From: Flagellimonas marinaquae
Lineage (GTDB): Bacteria; Bacteroidota; Bacteroidia; Flavobacteriales; Flavobacteriaceae
DNA length: 64,000 nucleotides
Reading direction: 5' to 3'
Assembly (NCBI RefSeq): GCF_023716465.1
Contig: NZ_CP092415.1
Location: forward strand, 337,001-401,000
In this document: in pieces, positions 45,290 through 54,745 of the stretch
How positions within the stretch are numbered: position 1 is the first letter of the stretch
Layout of the letters: every line of letters begins with the position of its first letter
Notes under the pieces: generated by a model
Databases searched by the model: none
The model's input: only the letters and a program-made list of their open reading frames with translations
What the model was told of the DNA's origin: nothing
Translations under genes and position numbers: made by a program

Positions 45290-45297
45290 TATCTTTG
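45290..45297 (+). promoter_or_regulatory. -7 element upstream of rmuC
   Basis: TATCTTTG is a perfect TAnnTTTG, 34 bp before the ATG at 45332, supporting that start over an upstream ATG at 45281. Confidence 0.45.
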
Positions 45298-45331
45298 TAA
45301 TCCATTATCTTTATCTTCAATAAACAATTTA

Positions 45332-46666
45332 ATGAGCACAGTATTTATCTATTTGATTATTGGCTTAATAGCAATGGCCCTAGGCCTTTTTGTCGGTATT
45401 TATATCCAAAAACTGAAAACCAAATCGAACGAAAGTGTTTGGGGGGAGCGAGAACAACAACTAAACGCCACTATCACATCCCTAAAAGATAGAATACAGC
45501 TAAACGAGGAGGACCAAAAACAGTTGCAACGGGAAAAAGAACAGCAAAGCAATCAAATTGTTCGGTACCAAGCAGATTTGGAGAACCTTCAAATAAAGAA
45601 CAAAGAGCAGAAAGAAGAAGTTGAAAAGCTACAGGAAAAATTCACAAAGGAATTCGAAAATTTGGCCAACAAAATTTTGGACGAAAAAAGTGAAAAATTT
45701 ACCAAGAGCAATAAGGAGAACATAGAAAACATACTTACACCTCTCAATAAAAAGATTAAAGAGTTCGAGGAAAAAGTTGAAAAATCCCAAAAGGAAAACA
45801 TTAGCATTAACTCTTCCCTAAAACAACAGTTGGAAAGTCTTCAACAACAAAACTTAAAAATTACCCAAGAAGCGGAAAACTTGACCAAAGCCTTGAAAGG
45901 CGACAGCAAAATGCAAGGTAACTGGGGCGAATTGGTATTGGAGCGCGTTTTAGAAAAATCCGGCTTGGAAAAAGATCGGGAATACAGTGTGCAACAAAGT
46001 TTTAAGCGTGAAGATGGCAGCAGGGTTATGCCCGATGTGATCATCCACTTACCTGATGGCAAAAAAATGGTGGTAGATTCCAAGGTATCGCTTACCGATT
46101 ACGAACGTTTTACCAATGCAGAAGAAGAGGATAAAGCTAAATTTTTAAAAGACCACATTAATTCACTGCGCAGGCATGTGGAACAACTCTCCTCCAAAAA
46201 ATACGAGGATCTCTACGAAATGGAAAGCCCTGATTTTGTTTTAATGTTCGTTCCGATAGAACCTGCATTTGCCATCGCCATTAATGAGGACAATTCTCTC
46301 TACAATAAAGCCTTTGAACAAAATATTGTTATTGTTACCCCGTCTACCCTATTGGCTACCCTTAGAACCATAGATTCGATGTGGAACAATGAAAAACAAC
46401 AACGAAACGCTATGGAAATTGCTCGTCAGGCTGGAGGCCTTTACGATAAATTTGTCGGTTTGATAAATGATCTGGACTCGGTGGGAAAAAGTATTAAAAA
46501 GTCACAGGAATTTTATATTGGAGCAATGAAAAAGCTTTCTGAAGGAGATGGGAATTTGATTAGAAGAGTTGAAAGGTTAAAGAAGATGGGGGCTAAAGCC
46601 AAAAAGGATATGCCTGAAAATTATTTAAAACGCGCCCACGAAGACGATTTTGAAGAACTAAACTAG
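45332..46666 (+). CDS. rmuC: DNA recombination protein RmuC
   Basis: 444 residues from MSTVFIYLI at 45332. An N-terminal membrane helix (about 4-24) is followed by a long coiled coil (about 35-195, rich in K, E, Q) and the RmuC nuclease-like core (GNWGELVLERVLEKSGL, MPDVIIHLPDGKKMVVDSK in parts). RmuC limits rearrangements at inverted repeats; the mechanism is not settled. It is probably co-transcribed with the next small gene, 10 bp downstream. Confidence 0.93.
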   Translation: MSTVFIYLIIGLIAMALGLFVGIYIQKLKTKSNESVWGEREQQLNATITSLKDRIQLNEEDQKQLQREKEQQSNQIVRYQADLENLQIKNKEQKEEVEKLQEKFTKEFENLANKILDEKSEKFTKSNKENIENILTPLNKKIKEFEEKVEKSQKENISINSSLKQQLESLQQQNLKITQEAENLTKALKGDSKMQGNWGELVLERVLEKSGLEKDREYSVQQSFKREDGSRVMPDVIIHLPDGKKMVVDSKVSLTDYERFTNAEEEDKAKFLKDHINSLRRHVEQLSSKKYEDLYEMESPDFVLMFVPIEPAFAIAINEDNSLYNKAFEQNIVIVTPSTLLATLRTIDSMWNNEKQQRNAMEIARQAGGLYDKFVGLINDLDSVGKSIKKSQEFYIGAMKKLSEGDGNLIRRVERLKKMGAKAKKDMPENYLKRAHEDDFEELN

Positions 46667-46676
46667 AGAACGAACC

Positions 46677-47042
46677 ATGAAAAAATTCCTTACCATTTTT
46701 ATTGCTGTCATTGTAATTGGCATATTGGGATATTTTGCATTTGTATATTACGTTCCCTATAGCGAGGGATACCGTTCCGGGGAACTGATCAAGTTCAGTA
46801 GAAAAGGTGTATTGGTAAAAACATGGGAAGGACAGATAAGCCAAGGATTATCCGGGACCAATGTATTCTCCTTTTCGGTGGAAGATGGAGAAAAAGAAAT
46901 CATTGAAAAAATGAAGGAATACCAAGGACAGTATATTAAAATGACCTACAAGGAGCGCTACGCCACCTTTTTCTGGTTGGGCGACACCAAATACTTTATC
47001 ACCGAGGTAAAATCCGAAAAATCACCCATTTTTAGAAATTAA
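46677..47042 (+). CDS. Small membrane-anchored protein of unknown function
   Basis: 121 residues with one N-terminal helix (about 4-26), then a beta-rich domain (YRSGELIKFSRKGVLVKTWEGQ, YIKMTYKERYATFFWLGDTKYF). Relatives are sometimes called 6-phosphogluconate dehydrogenase in databases (from memory), but there is no dehydrogenase fold here. Probably periplasmic; role unknown. Confidence 0.75.
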   Translation: MKKFLTIFIAVIVIGILGYFAFVYYVPYSEGYRSGELIKFSRKGVLVKTWEGQISQGLSGTNVFSFSVEDGEKEIIEKMKEYQGQYIKMTYKERYATFFWLGDTKYFITEVKSEKSPIFRN

Positions 47043-47113
47043 AGCTATCTTTTTACGACCGCATACAAAGGAAACCAACTTATCTCTTTGAAAAAACGAG
47101 ATAATTATAAACT

Positions 47114-47659
47114 ATGAAAAAGTTCAAATCATCCAGAGAAAGTAGAGTGTCCATAACCGAACTTATGTTGCCCTCCCACTCCAACTTTGGTGGAAAAGTA
47201 CACGGAGGGCACATCCTAAACCTTATGGATCAAATTGCATTTGCCTGTGCGTCCAAGCATTCACAAAGCTATTGCGTTACAGCATCGGTAAACCGGGTGG
47301 ATTTTCTTAACCCGATCGAAGTTGGCGAACTGGCCACGCTAAAAGCGTCCATCAACTATACCGGTAAAACTTCAATGGTGGTGGGAGTACGTGTTGAGTC
47401 CGAAAATGTAACTACGGGAGAAGTAAAACACTGCAATTCCTCTTATTTTACCATGGTCGCCAAAGGAAAAGATGGCAAAAACAAAGCAGTGCCCGGACTT
47501 ATCCTAAAAACAAAGCAGGATATACGCCGCTTTGCCCGCAGCAAGGAACGTAAACAATCAGCGTACAAACGCGATAGCAAATACGAATCCAACAACTTTA
47601 AAGTAAACGAATATTTAGAGTTTTTGGAAGGTGAAAATGTTAAGATGGATCTTGATTGA
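47114..47659 (+). CDS. Acyl-CoA thioesterase (hotdog fold)
   Basis: The 181-residue protein has a single hotdog domain (about 12-135) with NFGGKVHGGHILNLMDQIAF, the Asp of VNRVDFLNPI and SYFTMVAKGKDGK, the family of YciA/BACH-type acyl-CoA thioesterases. It hydrolyses acyl-CoA to free acid and CoA in the cytoplasm. A basic C-terminal tail of about 45 residues is longer than usual. Its last 20 bp overlap the convergent pgl gene. Confidence 0.92.
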   Translation: MKKFKSSRESRVSITELMLPSHSNFGGKVHGGHILNLMDQIAFACASKHSQSYCVTASVNRVDFLNPIEVGELATLKASINYTGKTSMVVGVRVESENVTTGEVKHCNSSYFTMVAKGKDGKNKAVPGLILKTKQDIRRFARSKERKQSAYKRDSKYESNNFKVNEYLEFLEGENVKMDLD

Positions 47660-48365
47660 GCTTGGCCGCTGCTTCCTCGTCCAAAAACCAAACTAAATTT
47701 CCTGATGCAGGATTCACCAAAGAGGCAGGGTAAACTTCGGAGCCTTTGGTTTTTTCCACTACCACCTTCACTTTTTCGGCTTTTGATGCCCCTGTGACCA
47801 AAAAGGCCACCTCTTTGGCCGCATTGATCACCTTGCCATTTATGGATACCCGTTTTTGACCGGACTCTGGATGATTGGCAACTACACAATGGTCATCGGA
47901 ATCCCAAAGTTCTATCTCGTGCGGAAATATTGATGCTGTATGCCCATCATCGCCCATGCCCAATATTACCAAATCAAATTGGGGAACCCCTTGCACCCTA
48001 TCGAGATCAATTTCCAATAGATTGGCATATCGCATTGCTTCGTTTACGGGATCCTTTTCGCCCAAAATACGATTGATGTTCTCCTTGGGCACCTCTATTT
48101 TAGAGAAAAGATGCTCGACCGTCATTTTATAATTGCTCTGATCATCGGTCGGCGGCACACAACGCTCATCGCCCCAATAAAAATGTACTTTGTTCCAATC
48201 CACTGTACCTGCATATTTCCGGGCCAATAGATCAAAAACTATTTTTGGCGTACTACCGCCGGACAAGGCCACATGAAAAGCACCTGCCTCTTTCACTTTA
48301 TTTACAAAATAGTCCGAAAAATTTTCGGCTACTTCCTGCTTGTCCCTATATATTTTTAACTCCAT
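47640..48365 (-). CDS. pgl: 6-phosphogluconolactonase
   Basis: The 241-residue protein is a DevB-type lactonase: AFHVALSGGSTPK, WNKVHFYWGDERCVPP and LVILGMGDDGHTASIFP (the catalytic His and Asp region). It converts 6-phosphogluconolactone to 6-phosphogluconate, the second step of the oxidative pentose-phosphate pathway. It lies 104 bp after zwf on the same strand. Confidence 0.95.
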   Translation of the reverse strand: MELKIYRDKQEVAENFSDYFVNKVKEAGAFHVALSGGSTPKIVFDLLARKYAGTVDWNKVHFYWGDERCVPPTDDQSNYKMTVEHLFSKIEVPKENINRILGEKDPVNEAMRYANLLEIDLDRVQGVPQFDLVILGMGDDGHTASIFPHEIELWDSDDHCVVANHPESGQKRVSINGKVINAAKEVAFLVTGASKAEKVKVVVEKTKGSEVYPASLVNPASGNLVWFLDEEAAAKLNQDPS

Positions 48366-48469
48366 CTTAATATAGTTTTCGTTTCTCGACTTTTAGTTCG
48401 GCTACGCCCAGTATTACAATTATAACAGAGAAGTATTGACCATTGCCGATTGCTTTCTGCTTACTGTAT

Positions 48470-50002
48470 TTAACAAATCACACAATATCCCGGGTCGTCG
48501 GCTAAATTCTCGCTAGGATTGCGCCAGTATCCTTCTTCTTCAATTAGGTCATCGGCATTTTCAGGTCCCCAGGCCCCTGCACCATATCCGTACATACGAA
48601 CATCCTTGCCATTTTTCCAATAATTTAGAATCGGATCTACAAACTCCCATGCTGCTTCCACCTCATCCGCTCTGGCATACAAGGTTGCATCACCTTGCAT
48701 ACAATCCAGCAATAGGCGCTCATAGGCTTCCATTACATAGGTTTCGACCAAGCTGGAATAGTAAAAATCGAGATTGGCCCTTTCCACCTTGAAGCCTTGA
48801 CCCGGTACCTTGACCCCGAACTTGATCAGTATTCCCTCATCTGGTTGTATCCTAACAATGAGTTTATTGTCCATTTCCTGCATTTCGGAACCTTTAAATA
48901 TTTGGTGGTGCGGTTTTTTGAAATGAATAACGATTTCGGTCACCTTTGTGGGCATACGTTTGGCCGTACGCACATAAAATGGAACACCGTGCCAACGCCA
49001 GTTATCCACGTAGAATTTTACTGCGGCATAGGTTTCTGTGGTCGAATTTGGGTCCACCCCATCCTCATCACGGTACCCTTTAACGGTTTCGCCTTTAATG
49101 GTAGACCCGACATACTGGGCGCGAATGGTGTTTTCTGCCAATTCTTTTTCGTCGGTCATTATACGCAAAGACTTTAAGGCCTTTACCTTTTCGTTTCTAA
49201 TCTCTTCGGCCTCAGAACCAATTGGAGGTTCCATAACCACCAAGGATACAATTTGTAGAAGATGGTTCTGGAACATATCGCGGAGCGCACCGGACTTGTC
49301 ATAATATCCACCGCGTTTTTCAACGCCAACGCTTTCCGCATTGGTTATTTCGACATGTTGTATGTAGTTACGGTTCCATAAAGGTTCAAAAATACTATTG
49401 GAAAACCGTGTCACAAGTAAGTTTTGTACCGTCTCCTTGCCCAGATAATGATCTATTCTATAGATCTGATTTTCCTTAAAGTACTGGTGCAAGCCTTTGT
49501 TCAGTTTTTTTGCGGTTTCCAGACTGTAGCCAAATGGTTTTTCCACGATCAATCGTTTCCAACCATTGTTTTGGGTATTCATCCTTACTTCCGAAAGTCT
49601 ATGTGCAATAGTCTCGTACAAAGTTGGCGGGGTCGAGAGGTAATATATGATGTTTCCCGAGGTATTGTGTTTTTCTTTAAGTGATTCGACACGTTTTCGC
49701 AGGTTGGAGTAGTCCGTATCATAATCATCCCCTATATCCTCATAGTAGAGTTTATCGGCAAAGCCCTTGAGTTTAGCCTCATCGATATTCTTGGTCTTTT
49801 CGGTCAAAAAAGAACTGTTGTAAACAACCCGTTCACGATAGGCTTCGTCCGAAAGATTGCTCCGGCTTACACCAAGTACCACATAGTTTTTTGGCAACTG
49901 GTCGGCCATGTATAGATTAAATAGCGATGGAATAAGTTTTCTAGCGGTCAAATCACCTGATGCCCCAAAAATCACGAGCATCTGATTCTCTGTCTTTTTC
50001 AT
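48470..50002 (-). CDS. zwf: Glucose-6-phosphate 1-dehydrogenase
   Basis: The 510-residue enzyme makes NADPH from glucose 6-phosphate. It has the nucleotide-binding IFGASGDLTARKLIP near the N-terminus and the catalytic RIDHYLGKETVQN. Length is normal for the family. It diverges from gnd with the start codons 168 bp apart; an inverted repeat in that gap may control both. Confidence 0.96.
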   Translation of the reverse strand: MKKTENQMLVIFGASGDLTARKLIPSLFNLYMADQLPKNYVVLGVSRSNLSDEAYRERVVYNSSFLTEKTKNIDEAKLKGFADKLYYEDIGDDYDTDYSNLRKRVESLKEKHNTSGNIIYYLSTPPTLYETIAHRLSEVRMNTQNNGWKRLIVEKPFGYSLETAKKLNKGLHQYFKENQIYRIDHYLGKETVQNLLVTRFSNSIFEPLWNRNYIQHVEITNAESVGVEKRGGYYDKSGALRDMFQNHLLQIVSLVVMEPPIGSEAEEIRNEKVKALKSLRIMTDEKELAENTIRAQYVGSTIKGETVKGYRDEDGVDPNSTTETYAAVKFYVDNWRWHGVPFYVRTAKRMPTKVTEIVIHFKKPHHQIFKGSEMQEMDNKLIVRIQPDEGILIKFGVKVPGQGFKVERANLDFYYSSLVETYVMEAYERLLLDCMQGDATLYARADEVEAAWEFVDPILNYWKNGKDVRMYGYGAGAWGPENADDLIEEEGYWRNPSENLADDPGYCVIC

Positions 50003-50066
50003 ATATTTTTTTGTTTTCTGGCGAGTATTGCATCAAAGGTTATTACCCTTTTTCAAGTTGGTATCA

Positions 50067-50091
50067 TTATCTTTGAGCATCACGAAGATAA
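50067..50091. promoter_or_regulatory. Inverted repeat in the zwf/gnd divergent region
   Basis: TTATCTTTG and CGAAGATAA (8 of 9 complementary) are separated by 7 bp. The left arm contains a perfect -7 element, TATCTTTG (50068-50075), pointing toward gnd, 95 bp before its ATG. Confidence 0.45.
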
Positions 50092-50170
50092 GGTTTATTT
50101 TAGGTTCATAATTCAATAAACATCAACCTTAGTGTTGTCTTAACAATAAAAAAGAGCAGAAAAATACATC

Positions 50171-51580
50171 ATGGCAAATACATACGATTTTGGTCTTGTT
50201 GGCCTGGGAGTAATGGGACGTAATTTTATTCTTAATGTGGCGGATAACGGATTTACCGCATTCGGAAACGATTTAGATGAAGAAAAGGTGAACGCCCTGA
50301 TAGATGAAGGTGGAGATGCGGCCAAGGTCAATGCTACCTCCGATATTAAAACCTTTGTACAATCCCTGACCATGCCTCGCAAAATTATGTTGTTGGTACC
50401 GGCAGGTAAAATTGTGGACAGTGTAATCGATGGGCTTTTGCCCCACTTGGACAAAGGTGATATTATCATTGATGGTGGAAACTCGTTCTACACCGATACG
50501 GATCGCCGTGAAGCTTATTTAAAAGAAAAAGGCATCAACTTTTTTGGAGCTGGTGTTTCGGGAGGTGCCAAAGGCGCTCGTAAAGGTCCAAGTATTATGC
50601 CAGGCGGTTCCAAGGAAGCTTACCAGCACGTAAAACCCATTTTCGAAGCTGTTTCCGCCAAATACCAAGGTGAACCCTGCGTAACTTATTTAGGTCCAAA
50701 ATCTGCCGGCAACTATGTAAAAATGGTGCACAATGGCATTGAATATGGATTGATGCAGCTTACCTCGGAAATATACGATCTGCTTAAAAAGGCAGGGGGA
50801 CTTTCCAACAGCGAACTGCACAACACATTTTCTCAGTGGAACAACGGAAGGTTACAATCGTTTTTGGTCGAGATCACTTCCGAAATATTTGCCCAAAAAG
50901 ATGACTTGACCAACAATGATCTGGTAGACATGATTTTGGATAAGGCCAAACAAAAAGGAACGGGCAAATGGACCTCTCAAAACGCAATGGATTTGGGAAT
51001 TCCCGTACCCACCATAGATATTGCCGTGAGTATGCGAGAGATTTCCGCATTAAAACCCGAACGTATCAAAGCGGACAATTTGTATGACCGTCCCACCCCA
51101 AAAGCGGTGGACAAGGATAATTTTGCGATAAAAGCGGAACAAGCTTTATATTTTGCCTTTATTATTACTTATGCTCAGGGGATGCACCAGTTATCCGATG
51201 CCTCCAAGGAATATGGTTACGAATTGGAACTGGGGGAGATCGCCAAAATATGGCGAGCCGGTTGTATTATCCGGGCCGCTTTGTTGGCGGATATTACCGA
51301 AGCCTACCAAGCCGATAAAGCGTTACAGAACCTCTTGCTCTCTCCTTCTTTTGTGGAAAAAGTGAAAAGCACTGTAGATGCCGCAAGAGAACTGGTAAGT
51401 TATGGTGCCGAGAATGGTATCCCGTTACCTGGATTATCCAACGCACTCACCTATTTCGATGCCTATACCAGTAGCCGTTTGCCATTAAATTTGATTCAGG
51501 CACAGCGCGATTATTTTGGCTCGCATACCTATGAGCGTCTGGACCGTGAGGGTATTTTCCATACAGAATGGGAAAAATAA
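50171..51580 (+). CDS. gnd: NADP-dependent 6-phosphogluconate dehydrogenase
   Basis: The 469-residue enzyme makes ribulose 5-phosphate and NADPH. The N-terminal Rossmann fold has GLGVMGRNF, substrate and catalytic segments are IIDGGNSFYTDT, GVSGGAKGARKGPS and YVKMVHNGIEYG (catalytic Lys), and the C-terminal helical domain is full length. With zwf and pgl it completes the oxidative branch. The next gene follows after 10 bp or less. Confidence 0.97.
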   Translation: MANTYDFGLVGLGVMGRNFILNVADNGFTAFGNDLDEEKVNALIDEGGDAAKVNATSDIKTFVQSLTMPRKIMLLVPAGKIVDSVIDGLLPHLDKGDIIIDGGNSFYTDTDRREAYLKEKGINFFGAGVSGGAKGARKGPSIMPGGSKEAYQHVKPIFEAVSAKYQGEPCVTYLGPKSAGNYVKMVHNGIEYGLMQLTSEIYDLLKKAGGLSNSELHNTFSQWNNGRLQSFLVEITSEIFAQKDDLTNNDLVDMILDKAKQKGTGKWTSQNAMDLGIPVPTIDIAVSMREISALKPERIKADNLYDRPTPKAVDKDNFAIKAEQALYFAFIITYAQGMHQLSDASKEYGYELELGEIAKIWRAGCIIRAALLADITEAYQADKALQNLLLSPSFVEKVKSTVDAARELVSYGAENGIPLPGLSNALTYFDAYTSSRLPLNLIQAQRDYFGSHTYERLDREGIFHTEWEK

Positions 51581-51590
51581 AATGTGGGTT

Positions 51591-52442
51591 ATGAAAAAGG
51601 TATTCCTGTTAGTTGTATGCTCATTTTGCTTTTCCACCATAAATGCTCAAAAGAAACCATACGTTATTTATAACGCCAAAGGCAAAAAGGTCTCTTACAA
51701 AAAAATGTTGAAGACCATGGAGAAAAAGGATATGGTATTGTTCGGTGAACTCCACAACAATCCCATCGCGCATTGGTTACAATACGAGCTCACTACCGAC
51801 CTCCATACCAAACGGCCACTTATTCTTGGAGCAGAAATGGTCGAAGCCGATAACCAAAAGGAGCTTAACGATTATTTGTCCGGAACAATAGATTACAAAG
51901 CATTGGATTCCACCGCAAGACTTTGGAACAACCATAAGACCGATTATGCACCGTTGGTCGATATTGCCAAGGATAATGATCTTGTTTTTGTAGCCTCCAA
52001 TATACCTAGACGCTATGCTAGCATGGTTTACAAAGGTGGTTTTGAAGCATTGGACACATTGCCCTCCAGAGAAAAGGAATGGATTGCCCCCTTGCCCATT
52101 CCATACGACCCCGAATTGCCAGGATACCAGAATATTCTAACCATGATGGGCGATCACGGTAGCCCCACATTGGTAATGGCACAAGCGATCAAAGATGCTA
52201 CCATGGCACATTTTATTCTTAAGAACTATAAAGAGGGCTCTCTTTTTATACATTACAACGGAGCCTACCATTCCAACGATTATGAAGGTATTCTTTGGTA
52301 TTTACAATTGAACAGACCCGACTTGATCTACGGAACCATCTCGACCGTTATGCAGGAGAATGTGCATCAACTGGATGAAGAAAATATAGGAATAGCCGAC
52401 TTTATTATTTGTGTGGACAGTAACATGACGACCACCTATTAA
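51591..52442 (+). CDS. ChaN-family heme-regulated-type lipoprotein/exported protein
   Basis: 283 residues from 51591 (MKKVFLLVVCSFCFS); an ATG at 51582 is also possible. A signal peptide (cleavage near TINAQK) precedes the ChaN fold with MVLFGELHNNPIAHWLQ, the EMVEADNQKELNDYL stretch and a second conserved His near HYNGAYHSNDYEG. ChaN binds heme in some bacteria. It is directly downstream of gnd and likely co-transcribed, with no obvious functional link. Confidence 0.85.
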   Translation: MKKVFLLVVCSFCFSTINAQKKPYVIYNAKGKKVSYKKMLKTMEKKDMVLFGELHNNPIAHWLQYELTTDLHTKRPLILGAEMVEADNQKELNDYLSGTIDYKALDSTARLWNNHKTDYAPLVDIAKDNDLVFVASNIPRRYASMVYKGGFEALDTLPSREKEWIAPLPIPYDPELPGYQNILTMMGDHGSPTLVMAQAIKDATMAHFILKNYKEGSLFIHYNGAYHSNDYEGILWYLQLNRPDLIYGTISTVMQENVHQLDEENIGIADFIICVDSNMTTTY

Positions 52443-52603
52443 TCATTACCGAGCAGCAGAGAACAGTCAACATTTCTCTAATTGACCCCATACATTTCCG
52501 ATAAGGCACGGTCCATTTTAAGTACCATCTACAACTATTGCCACATACCAGCCCCAACCCGGGATAAAATCCTTATTTTTAAGACACTAATCAACCCGTA
52601 ATC

Positions 52604-54634
52604 ATGAAAAAAATCATCGCTACCTTATTATTGTTTGTGGCCATAAACTCATTAGGATTTGGTCAAGTACAATCAAACCTTGAATTGTTGGATATCTTTA
52701 ATATGGAATATGTATCCGACCCTCAAATTTCTCCCGATGGCTCCAAGATCATCTATGTCAGAAACTTTAAGGATATTATGACAGACCGGAACCTCTCCAA
52801 TCTTTGGATCATTGATTTTGACGGTTCCAATAACCGCCCGCTTACCACGGGCAACCATAACGATTTTGCCCCAAATTGGTCGCACGATGGCAAAAAGATC
52901 GTTTTCAAATCCAATATGGCAGATGACAAAATGAAACTATATCTGATGTGGTTGGATACCAAAGAAACCATGGCTTTGACCAATACTCCCCAGTCGCCTG
53001 GACAGGTATCGTGGTCCTATGATGATTCGTATGTGGCATTTAACATGTTTGTTCCCGAAGCCAACCAATCCATTATTAAAATGCCGGCAAAACCAGAGGG
53101 AGCCAAATGGAACGCTCCCCCTAAGTATATTGATAAAATGAACTATCGCGGAGATGGTGCGGGCTATTACAAAGGAGGCAACTCCCAACTATTTACTTTG
53201 CCCATTTCCGGTGGAACGCCAAAACAACTTACGTTTTCCGAGTTCGACCATGGCAGCCCTATCTGGTCCAAAGACAACTCCAAGTTATATTTTAGTGCCA
53301 ACTTCCATAAAGATGAAGAAATGGAACCTGCGAATAGCGAGATCTATTCGATAAAAATCGATAATGGTGAGATAACCCCATTAACCGATCGTTACGGACC
53401 AGATGGCAATCCAGTGTTATCTCCCGATGGTACAAAAATCGCCTATCTCGGATACGATGATCGTTTACAGGGATACCATGTAACCCGACTATATGTGATA
53501 AACTCGGACGGTTCAGATGCTAGAGTAATCTCTCAAAATTTTGATAGAGATATCGAAGATATGGCGTGGAACAGCAAAGGCAACGGCTTCTATTTTATAT
53601 ACACTGACCAAGGTATGGGAAAATTGGCATCCATTGATCTTTCTGGTAAAGTGGGGGATATCACCGATGGCTTGGGCGGTCTTTCCTTGGGCAGACCCTA
53701 CAATGCTGCCAGTTTCTCCGCTTCGGCCAACAATAAGTTTGCCTACACTTTAGGAAACACAGACCATCCGTCCGATCTTGGAGTTGCCGATACCCGAAGC
53801 CATAAACGATTAACCGCTTTGAACAACGACTTGTTCTCCTTTAAAAAGTTGGGCAAAGTAGAAGAGATGTGGTGGGAATCCTCATATGATCAGCGAAAGA
53901 TACAAGGTTGGGTGGTTACACCTCCCGATTTTGACCCCGACAAAAAATACCCTATGATCCTGGAAATCCATGGAGGGCCCTTTACGAGTTACGGCGCCGT
54001 GTATTCCGCAGAAATTCAGGCATACGCTGCAGCAGGCTATGTAGTTTTATATACGAACCCAAGAGGCAGCACCAGCTATGGAGAAGAGTTTGGCAACCTA
54101 ATTCATCATGACTATCCCAATCACGACTACGACGATTTAATGTCCGGCGTGGATGCCCTTTTGAAAAAAGGCTATGTAGACGACAATAATTTATTTGTGA
54201 CCGGGGGATCCGGTGGAGGAGTGCTTACCGCTTGGATCGTGGGCAAAACAGACCGGTTTAAAGCTGCAGTTGTTGCAAAGCCCGTTATCAATTGGGCCAG
54301 CTTTGTCCTATATGCCGATGGGGTACAGTTTTTCTCCAAATACTGGTTTGGAAAAAAACCATGGGAGGATCCAGAAAACTATTTTAGACGTTCTCCGTTA
54401 AATTATGTGGCCAATGTAAGTACTCCAACCATGTTATTGACCGGCGAAGAAGATTATCGGACGCCAATTGCCGAATCGGAACAGTTTTATGCCGCTCTAA
54501 AATTAGAAAATGTGGAGACCGCGATGGTCCGAATTCCGGGTGCATCTCATGGTATAGCCAACAAACCCAGTAACTTAATTGCCAAAATAGCAAGTGTTTT
54601 GGCATGGTTTGATAAACATAAGGCAGAAAACTAA
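52604..54634 (+). CDS. Exported S9 peptidase with TolB-like propeller
   Basis: The 676-residue protein has a signal peptide (cleavage near LGFGQVQ), then a beta-propeller of TolB/WD40-like blades (about 35-390, with repeated SPDGSKI and SHDGKKI). The C-terminal alpha/beta hydrolase has its nucleophile in VTGGSGGGVL, the Asp in GEEDYRTP and His in GASHGI. Likely a periplasmic acylaminoacyl- or dipeptidyl-peptidase. It is distinct from the S9 enzyme at 15413. Confidence 0.92.
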   Translation: MKKIIATLLLFVAINSLGFGQVQSNLELLDIFNMEYVSDPQISPDGSKIIYVRNFKDIMTDRNLSNLWIIDFDGSNNRPLTTGNHNDFAPNWSHDGKKIVFKSNMADDKMKLYLMWLDTKETMALTNTPQSPGQVSWSYDDSYVAFNMFVPEANQSIIKMPAKPEGAKWNAPPKYIDKMNYRGDGAGYYKGGNSQLFTLPISGGTPKQLTFSEFDHGSPIWSKDNSKLYFSANFHKDEEMEPANSEIYSIKIDNGEITPLTDRYGPDGNPVLSPDGTKIAYLGYDDRLQGYHVTRLYVINSDGSDARVISQNFDRDIEDMAWNSKGNGFYFIYTDQGMGKLASIDLSGKVGDITDGLGGLSLGRPYNAASFSASANNKFAYTLGNTDHPSDLGVADTRSHKRLTALNNDLFSFKKLGKVEEMWWESSYDQRKIQGWVVTPPDFDPDKKYPMILEIHGGPFTSYGAVYSAEIQAYAAAGYVVLYTNPRGSTSYGEEFGNLIHHDYPNHDYDDLMSGVDALLKKGYVDDNNLFVTGGSGGGVLTAWIVGKTDRFKAAVVAKPVINWASFVLYADGVQFFSKYWFGKKPWEDPENYFRRSPLNYVANVSTPTMLLTGEEDYRTPIAESEQFYAALKLENVETAMVRIPGASHGIANKPSNLIAKIASVLAWFDKHKAEN

Positions 54635-54715
54635 TTCAAGTACCTCGTCCTTTTTTCCAACTGTAAACAGCACGAAAACATAGTCGGCCATAACCTAAGG
54701 CCTGAACGATTTTCC

Positions 54716-54723
54716 TATATTTG
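54716..54723 (+). promoter_or_regulatory. -7 element upstream of the DUF819 gene
   Basis: TATATTTG is a perfect TAnnTTTG, 22 bp before the ATG at 54746. Confidence 0.45.
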
Positions 54724-54745
54724 GGATTTTTAGCTATAAAGATCT

